Part shown: positions 32,288 to 40,923 of the stretch, one piece after another
Layout: each line of letters starts with the position of its first letter
How positions within the stretch are numbered: the stretch's first letter is position 1
Source of the DNA: Bacteroidota bacterium
Lineage (GTDB): Bacteria; Bacteroidota; Bacteroidia; Chitinophagales; Chitinophagaceae
Length of the DNA stretch: 50,732 nucleotides
Reading direction: 5' to 3'
Assembly: GCA_013286305.1 (NCBI GenBank)
Contig: JABDFW010000015.1
Span: 1 to 50,732 of the forward strand
Made by a program: the position numbers and the translations under genes
Notes under the pieces: generated by a model
Seen by the model: the letters and a program-made list of their open reading frames with translations, nothing else
The model's database searches: none
What the model was told of the DNA's origin: nothing

Positions 32288-34615
32288 CTACAACTTTATC
32301 AGCTTGAGTTGTTTTTTATTATTTCCCTGTGTTATTTCTACAAAGTAAACACCTGGCCTGTAATTATTTCCTATCTGTAAGGTCTGTCCGGCAAAAATAT
32401 TATTTCTTACTTCTACCACTTTACCCAACACATCTACAACTCGTACCGTCATCTTTTCATTTATATTATCACTTTCAACTTTTAAAGTGAATCGGTTGCC
32501 GCTTGGATTTGGTAAACCTTTTACGTCAAACACGATTCCTTCTGTTGTTTCTGTTGTTATTGAACCTTGAGCTCCAGTAGAAGAAAGTGCAGGGGGCGGC
32601 GGTAAGCAGTTCGCGGTGCAATTTCCAAGGAAATCGCCATGGTCCAAATGCGCTTGAACCTCAGATGAATCTACACATATTGTTGTACATGGATTTTTGG
32701 CACTTCCTGTCTGATGACACAGGGTAACTTTTGAAATACCACTGTTTCCGGCAAAGCAACGAACATCTTCTGAATGTATTTTGGAGGTGCATGTGGCAGT
32801 ACAACCTAATGCGTCAGTAACAGTTATTGTGAAAACAGCATCTGCCATCAAGGTTGCTGTAACTGAATAAGACCCTCCTGTTGCAATGCTATTCGCTGTG
32901 GATATTGGAGGGACTCCTAAGGTAGGACAAGTGGTATTAGAATTGGAACTTGTACCAGCACCACCTGTCCAGATTTCATTACCGCTACTAGTGATTACAT
33001 TGCACATCAATGCCCGATCCATAGTAATCGAAACATTATACGGTCCAACGCCACCGTTTGGTGTGCCGGTAACAGTTGCCGTTTGATCGCCAGGATAACC
33101 AAAGTACAGCGCTGCATTATTGTTAGAACAAGATACTGATAGATTGCTATTAACTGTAACTGTAAATGTACAGGTGGCAGAATTGCCACAGGCATCTGTT
33201 GCAGTAACAGTTACATAGGTAGTCCCTATTAAGAATAAGGAACCACTACCTGTGCCATTACCACTCCCTGTTGTCGCTCCGCTAAAAGAATAAGTCAAGG
33301 TCGGTATACTAGTGCAGTCATCTGTTGCTGATACAGTATAAGTTGTATTGTTACAGCCACTTGCAATAATGTTTTGCGGACAGGTTAAAGATAATGGTAT
33401 AGCTTTTTGAAAAACCGAAACTGTATTTGCATCATAATTAGATGTTGCAATTTCAGGAATTCCATCTCCATTTAAATCAGCGATTGCAACACCTACAGGT
33501 TGGCCTCCCGAATTAAAATTTGTTGGAGTGGAAAAAGAAGATGCACTTATACTGCCTGGTGTGGAGGTATTGCGCAGTACTGATATATCATAATCAATCT
33601 GATTAGCAATTACCAGGTCCAGCTTGCCATCTCCATCCACATCGCTAATAGCGACGCCAACAGGATGGTTTCCTACAGTAAAAATAACTTCAGCGGCAAA
33701 AGATGACGCACTGATACTGCCTAATGTGGAAGTATTACGGTATACTGATATATTATTAAGACCTGAATTAAGGACCACCAAATCAGGCCTGCCATCTCCA
33801 TCCAAATCGTCGATAGCAACATTATAAGGGGAGCTTCCCGCACCAAAATCAACTTTAGCCTCAAAAGAAGATGCATTGATACTGCCCAAAGTGGAAGTAT
33901 TGTGAAATACCGATATAGTAAAAGAACTATAATTAGTAATCACCAGGTCTGGCTTGCCATCTCCATCCAGATCTCTTATAGCAACTGAAGAAGGACTGCC
34001 ACCTGTAGCAAAATCTACTTTAGCTGCAAAAGAAGATGCACTGATACTCCCTAAAGTTGAGGTATTTCGGAGTACTGATATAGTATTAGAATTAAAATTA
34101 GCAACCACCAAATCTGGCTTGCCGTCTCCATCAACATCAGCTATAGAACAGAGCAAGGGACGAGATCCTGTAGCAAAATCTACTTTGGCTGCAAAAGTGA
34201 TACTCCCTGATGTCGAAGTATTTCGCAGTACTGATATAGTATTAGAGCCAGAATTGGCAACCAGCAGGTCTGGCTTGCCATCCCCATCCACATCCACGAT
34301 ACCAACCCAATAAGGTTGGTTACCCGCAGCAAAATCTACTTTAGCGGCAAAAGAAGATGCACTGATACTACTCCCTAAAGTTGAGATGTTGCGAAGTATT
34401 GATATAGTATTAGAACCCAAATTAACAACAACCAAATCTGGCTTGCCATCTCCATCCACATCGCCGATGGCAATATCATTAGGCGTATTTCCCGTGGTAA
34501 AATCAACCTTTGGACTGTAAAAGTTGGCAGGTACAGGCTGCGCTGTAGCTTTGATGGTAATAAATAAAACTAGTACAAAAATTATTTTGCAAAAAAAAGG
34601 TGTAAATTTATTCAT
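32288..34615 (-). CDS. FG-GAP/VCBS-repeat protein with T9SS sorting domain
   Basis: About 775 residues from the ATG at 34615, with a Sec signal ending TAQ. Seven near-identical repeats of about 58 residues follow (residues about 20-420). Each has a calcium-binding DxDGDGxPDLV loop and a linker NTSTLGSISASSF: FG-GAP/VCBS blades forming a beta-propeller. A HYR-like Ig region (CPQNIIASGCNNTTYTV, ATDACGNSATCTFTVTV) and a cysteine-rich segment come next. The end is a type A T9SS C-terminal sorting domain (GLPNPSGNRFTL, VRVVDVLGKVV, YRPGVYFVEI, KQLKLIKL), so the protein is exported across the outer membrane and displayed or released. The function is probably adhesion or ligand binding. The repeats are similar at DNA level, so copy number may vary. 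Confidence 0.88.
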   Translation of the reverse strand: MNKFTPFFCKIIFVLVLFITIKATAQPVPANFYSPKVDFTTGNTPNDIAIGDVDGDGKPDLVVVNLGSNTISILRNISTLGSSISASSFAAKVDFAAGNQPYWVGIVDVDGDGKPDLLVANSGSNTISVLRNTSTSGSITFAAKVDFATGSRPLLCSIADVDGDGKPDLVVANFNSNTISVLRNTSTLGSISASSFAAKVDFATGGSPSSVAIRDLDGDGKPDLVITNYSSFTISVFHNTSTLGSINASSFEAKVDFGAGSSPYNVAIDDLDGDGRPDLVVLNSGLNNISVYRNTSTLGSISASSFAAEVIFTVGNHPVGVAISDVDGDGKLDLVIANQIDYDISVLRNTSTPGSISASSFSTPTNFNSGGQPVGVAIADLNGDGIPEIATSNYDANTVSVFQKAIPLSLTCPQNIIASGCNNTTYTVSATDDCTSIPTLTYSFSGATTGSGNGTGSGSLFLIGTTYVTVTATDACGNSATCTFTVTVNSNLSVSCSNNNAALYFGYPGDQTATVTGTPNGGVGPYNVSITMDRALMCNVITSSGNEIWTGGAGTSSNSNTTCPTLGVPPISTANSIATGGSYSVTATLMADAVFTITVTDALGCTATCTSKIHSEDVRCFAGNSGISKVTLCHQTGSAKNPCTTICVDSSEVQAHLDHGDFLGNCTANCLPPPPALSSTGAQGSITTETTEGIVFDVKGLPNPSGNRFTLKVESDNINEKMTVRVVDVLGKVVEVRNNIFAGQTLQIGNNYRPGVYFVEITQGNNKKQLKLIKL

Positions 34616-34748
34616 AATGTTTGTATTTATCAATCAGTTATAATGAATAGAGAAGAATGAAAAATTAATAACAGGTCACTTAATTAGTAAGCTTAATGAT
34701 AAGGGATTAAATGAAAAAATAAATCATATTTAGAAACGGGATTAAGGT

Positions 34749-35066
34749 TCAAGATGGAAAATCCACGTTTTGTGCCCCCTTTCGCCACGTGAATTTACAG
34801 CCTGGCGGAGGGGGGGCGCGTTGCCGGATTTTCCGGCCATTTCTGGTGGCCTTGTAAATGTTATTTAAAAACAGTGAATCCTTAAAATAACCCAGCACGT
34901 AAACGTTGCCGGATGTATCTGTTTCTGTATCGTACGCGAAATCACTTTCATTATTCACACCGGAAAATTTGCCTTTTGGCTCGGCGTACACCCATTGCCA
35001 TGTTTGTGAGAATGAACGGCAGTTAAAGAATACAAGCAGCATAAAAAAAGGTAAAACAGGTTTCAT
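34749..35066 (-). pseudogene. Truncated N-terminus of an SBBP-type T9SS protein
   Basis: From the ATG at 35066 a signal peptide (MKPVLPFFML... SFSQ) precedes WQWVYAEPKGKF and SDFAYDTETDTSGNVYVLGYF, the first blade of a beta-propeller (SBBP) repeat protein; these normally exceed 400 residues and end in a T9SS domain. After about residue 70 the sequence changes to a low-quality tail (RAPPPPGCKFTWRKG) derived from unrelated DNA with a G7 tract near 34809-34815, and stops. This is best read as a gene cut off by a rearrangement. Confidence 0.65.
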
Positions 35067-35258
35067 ATAATCCGGTTTTGGTTGTTGTGAATAATAAAAG
35101 TATAATAGCAGGCACTGCAATATTTGAACAATGAGTGAGTGGTATTATGGGCGGGTGAACAGCTGTTAAGGATGAGTGAGGGGAATTTTCTGAGCCGGTT
35201 TAAATTGCACCATAGAGGAATTGAACTGGACATTTGGCAAAAGACTATACCGCTATAA

Positions 35259-35393
35259 TTGACAATAGTAAGCTGCGCAGTTAATTACACAGTAATATTG
35301 CCATCAGGCTCATATGCAGTAGGTGTATTTTTTGTAACCGTAACCAATGGCAGGGGAAACAAAACATTTAAATTAATAAAAGCAAGTAAATAA
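35259..35393 (+). pseudogene. Orphan T9SS C-terminal sorting-domain remnant
   Basis: On the + strand a frame without a start codon reads ILPSGSYAVGVFFVTVTNG, then RGNKTFKLIKASK and a stop at 35391-35393. This is the last third of a type A T9SS sorting domain (PSGxYxVxVxxGxxxKTFKLIK). The protein it belonged to is missing. It lies 190 bases from the truncated SBBP start on the opposite strand, so a local inversion or deletion of one T9SS gene is possible. Confidence 0.65.
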
Positions 35394-35443
35394 TTTAAAT
35401 CTTCAGTAAAAAATATTAGGTTTATACCTGAAAATCGCTATTG

Positions 35444-35680
35444 TTAAGTTTGTTTTAAGTTGGCTACAATCTCGCCAATAAGTCGATTATTATCATTTTT
35501 TATTCTTTCCACAAATTGTTTTGGAGCTGCAGTATGTTTATCGTAAACCGTATTCCAATTAATAATTTCAATAACTATCGGCACTAAATCAATTGCCTTA
35601 CCAGTAAGACTATAAAGTTTTGGCAATTTATTTGCTTTATCTTTTGTTTTCATTCGCCATTCAGAGTTACTTTGTTCCAT
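35444..35680 (-). CDS. Small hypothetical protein, 78 aa
   Basis: A soluble, lysine-rich protein of 78 residues starting MEQSNSEWRMKTKDKANKLP. It has KLYSLTGKAIDLVPIVIEII in the middle and a basic helical end (VERIKNDNNRLIGEIVANLK). No family is recognised. The regular pattern of hydrophobic positions and an A/T-rich upstream region argue for a real gene, but the call is moderate. Confidence 0.5.
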   Translation of the reverse strand: MEQSNSEWRMKTKDKANKLPKLYSLTGKAIDLVPIVIEIINWNTVYDKHTAAPKQFVERIKNDNNRLIGEIVANLKQT

Positions 35681-35921
35681 TAGATTATTTTGTTACAAGT
35701 GGAGGATTTAAATTAAGGATGTAATATTTCGGAACAGATGTGCGCTATAAGCAGGGATTAAAGTTAGAAAAATGCGTTGTTACTTGTTTAGGGGAAGGTT
35801 TGGTATTAATTATTTTGATTCTAAGGTTGGCATGATTTTACAGCGAAAGTTAAATTAACAGGAACACGCAATTCTTGGATTATAAGAAAAATAGTTTTCT
35901 GTAATACAAATCGCGGATTAC

Positions 35922-37256
35922 ATGAATGTAAAATTAGCGCTGAGATATCTGCTGCATTTTGCAACAGATTCGGAAATGCTGGAGCGCCTGCAAAGGGAAA
36001 CTTTTGATTACTTTATTGACGAAAAGAATTGCAAAAATGGCCTTATAGCAGATAAAACTGCAGAGGGCAGCCCTTCGAGCATTGCAGTGATCGGGTTAGC
36101 CATAAATGTATATATAGTAGGGGTAGAACGCGGATATATGAGCCGTTCAGAAGCGGTGGAAAGAATATTGCAGACATTTAGATTTCTGCATTCAAGCCGG
36201 CAGGGGCCTGAACCCGATGCCACTGGTTATAAGGGATTTTACTACCACTTTCTCGATATGCAGACAGGCAGGCGAATGTGGGAAAGTGAGTTATCAACGA
36301 TTGATACAGCAATATTAATAGCCGGAGTATTGACCGCAAGCTATTATTTTACACTTGATAGCGAGGGGGAACAAGAACTAAGGCGTTTGGCTACGGAGCT
36401 TTATGAGCGGGTGGATTGGGACTGGGCGCGAAATGGTGGTGTTACCATTACGCATGGCTGGAAACCAGAAACAGGCTTCTATTATCAAAGATGGGATACT
36501 GGTTACAGCGAGGCCCATATACTCTATATCCTTGCCCTGGGCTCTCCTACTCATCCTATCAGTGAGGCAGCGTACCAGGAATGGATCTCGTCTTTTGAAT
36601 GGAAAGAAGTCTATGACACCGGGTATCTATATGCAGGGCCGCTTTTCATTCATCAAATGTCTCAGCTATGGCTTGATTTCAGGGGTATTCATGATAGGAT
36701 CAATAAAAAATTCGGAATAGACTATTTTGAAAACAGCTGCAGGGCAGTGCAGGTTCATTACCGGTATGCCCTTAAAAACCCGCTGAAGTTCAAGTGGTAT
36801 GGCAGGTATGTATGGGGGCTTACCGCAAGCGACGGGCCAGGGCCTGCCACCTACAACGTGAACAGAGTGGAACGGGTTTTTTATGATTACATAGCCCGCG
36901 GAGCGCCATATGGCCCCGATGACGGTACTGTTTCACCCTGGGTGAGTATAACAGCACTGCCCTTTGCGCCGAAGATAGTGTTAAAAACCGTGAGGATGGC
37001 AACAGCAGTGATCAATCTCCTGATCAATGAACACCGGGGATTCCAGGCCAGTTTCAATGCCACTTTTCCAGAAAGACGGGATAACCCTTTTGGATGGTTG
37101 TCTCCCTGGCAATTCGGGCTGAACGACGGGCCGGTTGTAGTGATGATAGAAAACTACCGCTCCGGCCTTACATGGAAAATTTTCAAACAATGCCCTGCTA
37201 TTATTGCCGGGCTGCGCAAGGCGGGATTTACGGGTGGTTGGTTGGATGGGAATTAA
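35922..37256 (+). CDS. GH144-like glucanase (glycoamylase domain)
   Basis: A 444-residue (alpha/alpha)6 protein of the Pfam Glycoamylase type (PF10091), the family that contains the endo-beta-1,2-glucanase of Chitinophaga (GH144) and related GH162 and GH189 enzymes. Typical parts: LQRETFDYFID, ELSTIDTAILIAGVLTA, GFYYQRWDTGYSEAH, WGLTASDGP near residues 298-306, and APYGPDDGTVSPW. The acidic residues expected to bind the substrate are kept. No signal peptide is visible; GH144 enzymes are normally exported, so the true start may differ or the protein may be cytoplasmic. Beta-1,2-glucan activity is inferred from the family and is not certain. Confidence 0.78.
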   Translation: MNVKLALRYLLHFATDSEMLERLQRETFDYFIDEKNCKNGLIADKTAEGSPSSIAVIGLAINVYIVGVERGYMSRSEAVERILQTFRFLHSSRQGPEPDATGYKGFYYHFLDMQTGRRMWESELSTIDTAILIAGVLTASYYFTLDSEGEQELRRLATELYERVDWDWARNGGVTITHGWKPETGFYYQRWDTGYSEAHILYILALGSPTHPISEAAYQEWISSFEWKEVYDTGYLYAGPLFIHQMSQLWLDFRGIHDRINKKFGIDYFENSCRAVQVHYRYALKNPLKFKWYGRYVWGLTASDGPGPATYNVNRVERVFYDYIARGAPYGPDDGTVSPWVSITALPFAPKIVLKTVRMATAVINLLINEHRGFQASFNATFPERRDNPFGWLSPWQFGLNDGPVVVMIENYRSGLTWKIFKQCPAIIAGLRKAGFTGGWLDGN

Positions 37257-37341
37257 TTTATTCGCCTCAATAATTTTCCTGTCCAATGTTAACAGCAGGC
37301 GAGGAGCAATGTCTATAGCCTGCCTTGAATCAGCCAGCTAC

Positions 37342-39732
37342 TCATTTCGGTTGTACATCAAAGGTAACAATCGTACTGCCTGCCAGGCCGCCGGGAGTAA
37401 TTCCCTGCACTATAACTGCATATTTACCCGGTAGATCAGAAGTATAAAAAGAAATGTTTTGATGGCCCTTTTCATCTGTTTTAACGGTTGGAGACCAGTA
37501 TAAAACATTTCTAGCATCGGGAATGCGGCTATCGAGTTTTTCAGGAGTATTGTATGAAGGAGAATAAAATTCCCTTTCTCTCTGCAACCCGTCATATTCT
37601 ACTATCAGGCCATTGGGGTCTAATACAGTGCCCCCAAGGCCGCCGTCATACGAACTATAGCTTATAACGCCATCGCTTATTAAAGACCCTGAATAATATT
37701 TATGTGTTACTATATCAATTTTTTTTATTTTAAGGGGGTCCATTTCTATAATTTTATTAACATTAAAAACAGGAACACCATCTACCAACACCAAGGGGTT
37801 ATCAAAATATTCAACTGAATTAGGTATTTTAACCCTGAAGTTATAATCCGATGGTTTTCTAACACGCACCTCTACAACAAATTCACGCATTACTTCTTCC
37901 ATGGTTGTAAACCGGGTATAGTCATCCAGGTAATAAGTGTTGTCGGGCTTACCAAAGAAAAGTAAAGTATCAGCGTCACCTCTTACATCAAACCGCTGCT
38001 TCGCTTCTTTTAAATACACATTTTCCACCTGCGAATTAATATTACGGCTTTCCAATTGATCTTTCCATTGTTGTGATAAGATCAGGGGTGGAAAGTTATT
38101 GTTAGAGAACCTGTCGGCAAAAGGGTTAACAAAATCAAACCTATAGTTACTGTCAGCCCGGTTATTGGTTTGTGCAATAATTTCATTGTTTCCATAAAAC
38201 TTTTTTATGTTAAACATCAATTCACCCATGTCGTTGCTTACACTACTTGTAAACCTGTAATACTGCCCGGGCACTGTTAAATAAGCAGTAATGTTTTTTG
38301 CAGGTAACGCAGTTGTTTTATCAAACAGTTTCCCTGTTACAATTTGACCTTCCATTTCAGGAAGGTATTTAAAATAAGGTTTTTGATCTTGCAGTATTTC
38401 TTCCCACTTAAACCTTCTCCAGCCATGTGTAAGCATTAGATCATCTATAGCACCATCTTCTTCAACGCCGTTATTACTGATATACCAATCGGGCGATTCA
38501 ATACGCCCTGTAAGATCTGAAGTAAGCAGCAGGTAGGTTAAAATACCGAGTTCATTTATCGGCTGTAATGAATCTATTAAAAAAGCAGATATGGACATGT
38601 CTGCATCTGCAACCGCAGTTTGCTGCTGGCTGGTATTTAACCCAAGATCAACTTTGGTTCTCTCTGAATAAGCGTTTTGCTCCATTGAAACAGCAATATC
38701 CAATTTATTTTCGGGGCGTTTAAAATATAATCTTTCACAAACCGGCTGACGGCTGCTGTTAAAGACGGTAAAATGAGTAATGCCGTCCGCCAGGGTTTTT
38801 TTATCAATAATAAATTCGGCTACACCATTTTTTAACGGCTGCTGCACCATTGCTTTAAAACGGTTACGGGTATGCACAAAAAGATACGCAACATTACCCG
38901 AAGCAAGATTTGATGTGACAGCAACTTTTACATGATCTGTATCTGCATCTGAAACATGCATTACATAGCCTTCATTATAGGCCGGCGGCAATTGTTTTGT
39001 AATCATTTTGCCTTTACCAAATATTATAACCGCTTTATATTGATCATTTTTTTGCGGAGTAAAACTAAACCTGCCGATACCAAACCGCAGTGGGGAAAAT
39101 TGTAAAATGGTATCATTAGCCTGGTTTAACAGTAAACCAATTGCAGGCACACCTGTGCCGTTTTTATCAGTAAAATGGAATGCTACTGTTGTTTGTAAAC
39201 CATTAACCATTTGGCCACCTTCCGGAAAAAATTGAACATTTACATTACTGCTATCGTTAACCAACCGGGCGGATTTTTTTAAAATATTTACAATGCTGAT
39301 ATTTTTTTCAAAAAAGTAATCTGCATCTATATTTTTCATCCAGTTGGTATAGGCCCTGATAATATAATTACCGGTAGCTAAAAAGCCCGGCAGCGTAAAA
39401 GAGCCATTACCGCTACCGCTGTTTATTTCTATTTTACCCTGCAGTACTGATTTTAGATCTTTATTGATTATTTCAACATAACAGATCTTGCTTATTTCAG
39501 AAGGCTTATTTAGTACAGCATCCGTAACGTAAACTTTAAACCAAACAATTTCGCCTGTAAGATAGAATGACTTATCAGTATGAACAAAAACCTTCTCCTG
39601 CAAATGCTGTGAGCTATAGCTTTCAAATTGCCGGATAAGGCTATTAGCATCCTGGCCAAATGCAGCCAGTTGCGACAATATCCCGGCAAAAAAAATTATT
39701 GTTTTTATATATTTTATTCTGATAGCTTTCAT
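37342..39732 (-). CDS. Large MG2-domain envelope protein of the receptor operon
   Basis: A 796-residue secreted protein with a Sec signal ending AFGQ. Residues about 45-150 resemble the macroglobulin MG2 domain (EKVFVHTDKSFYLTGEIVWF, YVEIINKDLK, LATGNYIIRAYTNW). The C-terminal part has a plug-like stretch (PLVLVDGVPVF, IKKIDIVTHKYYSG) like TonB-receptor plug domains, and ends with an Ig-like strand pattern (LPGKYAVIVQGITPGG). Such proteins are common as partners of TonB-dependent receptors in Bacteroidota, with no settled role. It is the last gene of the four-gene unit, 35 bases after the DUF4249 gene. Confidence 0.78.
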   Translation of the reverse strand: MKAIRIKYIKTIIFFAGILSQLAAFGQDANSLIRQFESYSSQHLQEKVFVHTDKSFYLTGEIVWFKVYVTDAVLNKPSEISKICYVEIINKDLKSVLQGKIEINSGSGNGSFTLPGFLATGNYIIRAYTNWMKNIDADYFFEKNISIVNILKKSARLVNDSSNVNVQFFPEGGQMVNGLQTTVAFHFTDKNGTGVPAIGLLLNQANDTILQFSPLRFGIGRFSFTPQKNDQYKAVIIFGKGKMITKQLPPAYNEGYVMHVSDADTDHVKVAVTSNLASGNVAYLFVHTRNRFKAMVQQPLKNGVAEFIIDKKTLADGITHFTVFNSSRQPVCERLYFKRPENKLDIAVSMEQNAYSERTKVDLGLNTSQQQTAVADADMSISAFLIDSLQPINELGILTYLLLTSDLTGRIESPDWYISNNGVEEDGAIDDLMLTHGWRRFKWEEILQDQKPYFKYLPEMEGQIVTGKLFDKTTALPAKNITAYLTVPGQYYRFTSSVSNDMGELMFNIKKFYGNNEIIAQTNNRADSNYRFDFVNPFADRFSNNNFPPLILSQQWKDQLESRNINSQVENVYLKEAKQRFDVRGDADTLLFFGKPDNTYYLDDYTRFTTMEEVMREFVVEVRVRKPSDYNFRVKIPNSVEYFDNPLVLVDGVPVFNVNKIIEMDPLKIKKIDIVTHKYYSGSLISDGVISYSSYDGGLGGTVLDPNGLIVEYDGLQREREFYSPSYNTPEKLDSRIPDARNVLYWSPTVKTDEKGHQNISFYTSDLPGKYAVIVQGITPGGLAGSTIVTFDVQPK

Positions 39733-39767
39733 TCATCATTTTTTGATTCGTTAGCCTATATATTCAT

Positions 39768-40919
39768 TTACTGCCAAAAGGGTGGTTTAAGGTTTGTGCC
39801 GCCCTGCACCCGGCAATCCAGGCAATAACTTTTTGTAATATTTAGTCCGCCCCCGCTTGTAAAATAATAAGGCACATAAGTAGTATCAGGATAATCGTAA
39901 TAAAGAAAATTTGAGTTTTGTGGTATGTTTTTTATGGGGCAATACAACTGCGAAGGCGGCGGCGACCAATTTGCCAAATCTAAATGATCAATAAATATTC
40001 GTTTTTCCTGTACGCTGCCCGCACTTATAAAACCTATTACAGGTTCAGATAAATCACTCACAGAGGCAATATTTCCATGTAGCTGCGACGGCTGAACATC
40101 AAAAAGTGTTCCTATGCCCTGGGTGTTTTTTTGAATGATGCCCCAGTACTGGTAAGCCTCGGGCGTTAACGCATATTGCCTTACCAAAATGCTGTAGCGT
40201 ATTCCTATTTTTTCATTATTGTTGGGGATAACCCTTACAAGCTGTTTACTTATTACATCCTGGCTTAGTGCGGCAGAGGTTCCTAATATAATGCTTGTAG
40301 AATTGCTGTCGCTCCAGCAATGATAAGTATAGGTTGCATAGGTTACATAAGTTACGCTAAAAATAATATGATCTTTCACACCCCATGAAATTTCATAAAA
40401 AGCATTATGCTCCCAGGTCTCTGTATAATCCCACCGGTAATACCTGGTATTATTTGTGGCATCGTGTGTATTCACATAAATATTTACGCCGTTATCCTGT
40501 TGCCATGTAACACTGTCAATAGGAGGCGATTGTTTAACGGTAACAAAATCTGACAGGTATTGCTCACCGTTTGATGTGGTAACATGTACCCTGTACTTTT
40601 GATTAATATCTAAATTCAGCGGGTTGCTTGAATAGGCAAGAGATGATACTTGCTGCAAAGGATAAGAATCGCCGGAACTGCTTTCAATATCCACAGAGGC
40701 ATTGCCTTCGGGTAAAACATCATAAGTTGAATCACTTAAACTTCTTGCCCGGCTAAGATTAATAGTTGTAACACCATTTAAACCCGTATTTATAAATCCA
40801 TCTACAACTAAATAGTTAGTTCTTGCGGTAAGCGGTACCGGGTTAAACGGTTTCTTACAGTTAAAAATAATGCATGTAATAAATATGAAAAGCAAATATT
40901 TTGATATGGAAGATAACAT
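39768..40919 (-). CDS. DUF4249 lipoprotein
   Basis: 383 residues from the ATG at 40919. The signal ends in a lipobox-like IIFNC followed by KKPFNP, and the mature start with VVDGFINTG is typical of DUF4249 (PF14054): a beta-rich N-terminal domain and a larger C-terminal one with cysteines (LYCPIKNIP, SYCLDCRV). These lipoproteins pair with TonB-dependent receptors much as SusD pairs with SusC and are thought to sit on the outer membrane over the receptor. The receptor gene ends four bases upstream, so the two are translationally linked. Confidence 0.88.
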   Translation of the reverse strand: MLSSISKYLLFIFITCIIFNCKKPFNPVPLTARTNYLVVDGFINTGLNGVTTINLSRARSLSDSTYDVLPEGNASVDIESSSGDSYPLQQVSSLAYSSNPLNLDINQKYRVHVTTSNGEQYLSDFVTVKQSPPIDSVTWQQDNGVNIYVNTHDATNNTRYYRWDYTETWEHNAFYEISWGVKDHIIFSVTYVTYATYTYHCWSDSNSTSIILGTSAALSQDVISKQLVRVIPNNNEKIGIRYSILVRQYALTPEAYQYWGIIQKNTQGIGTLFDVQPSQLHGNIASVSDLSEPVIGFISAGSVQEKRIFIDHLDLANWSPPPSQLYCPIKNIPQNSNFLYYDYPDTTYVPYYFTSGGGLNITKSYCLDCRVQGGTNLKPPFWQ

Positions 40920-40923
40920 CTGC

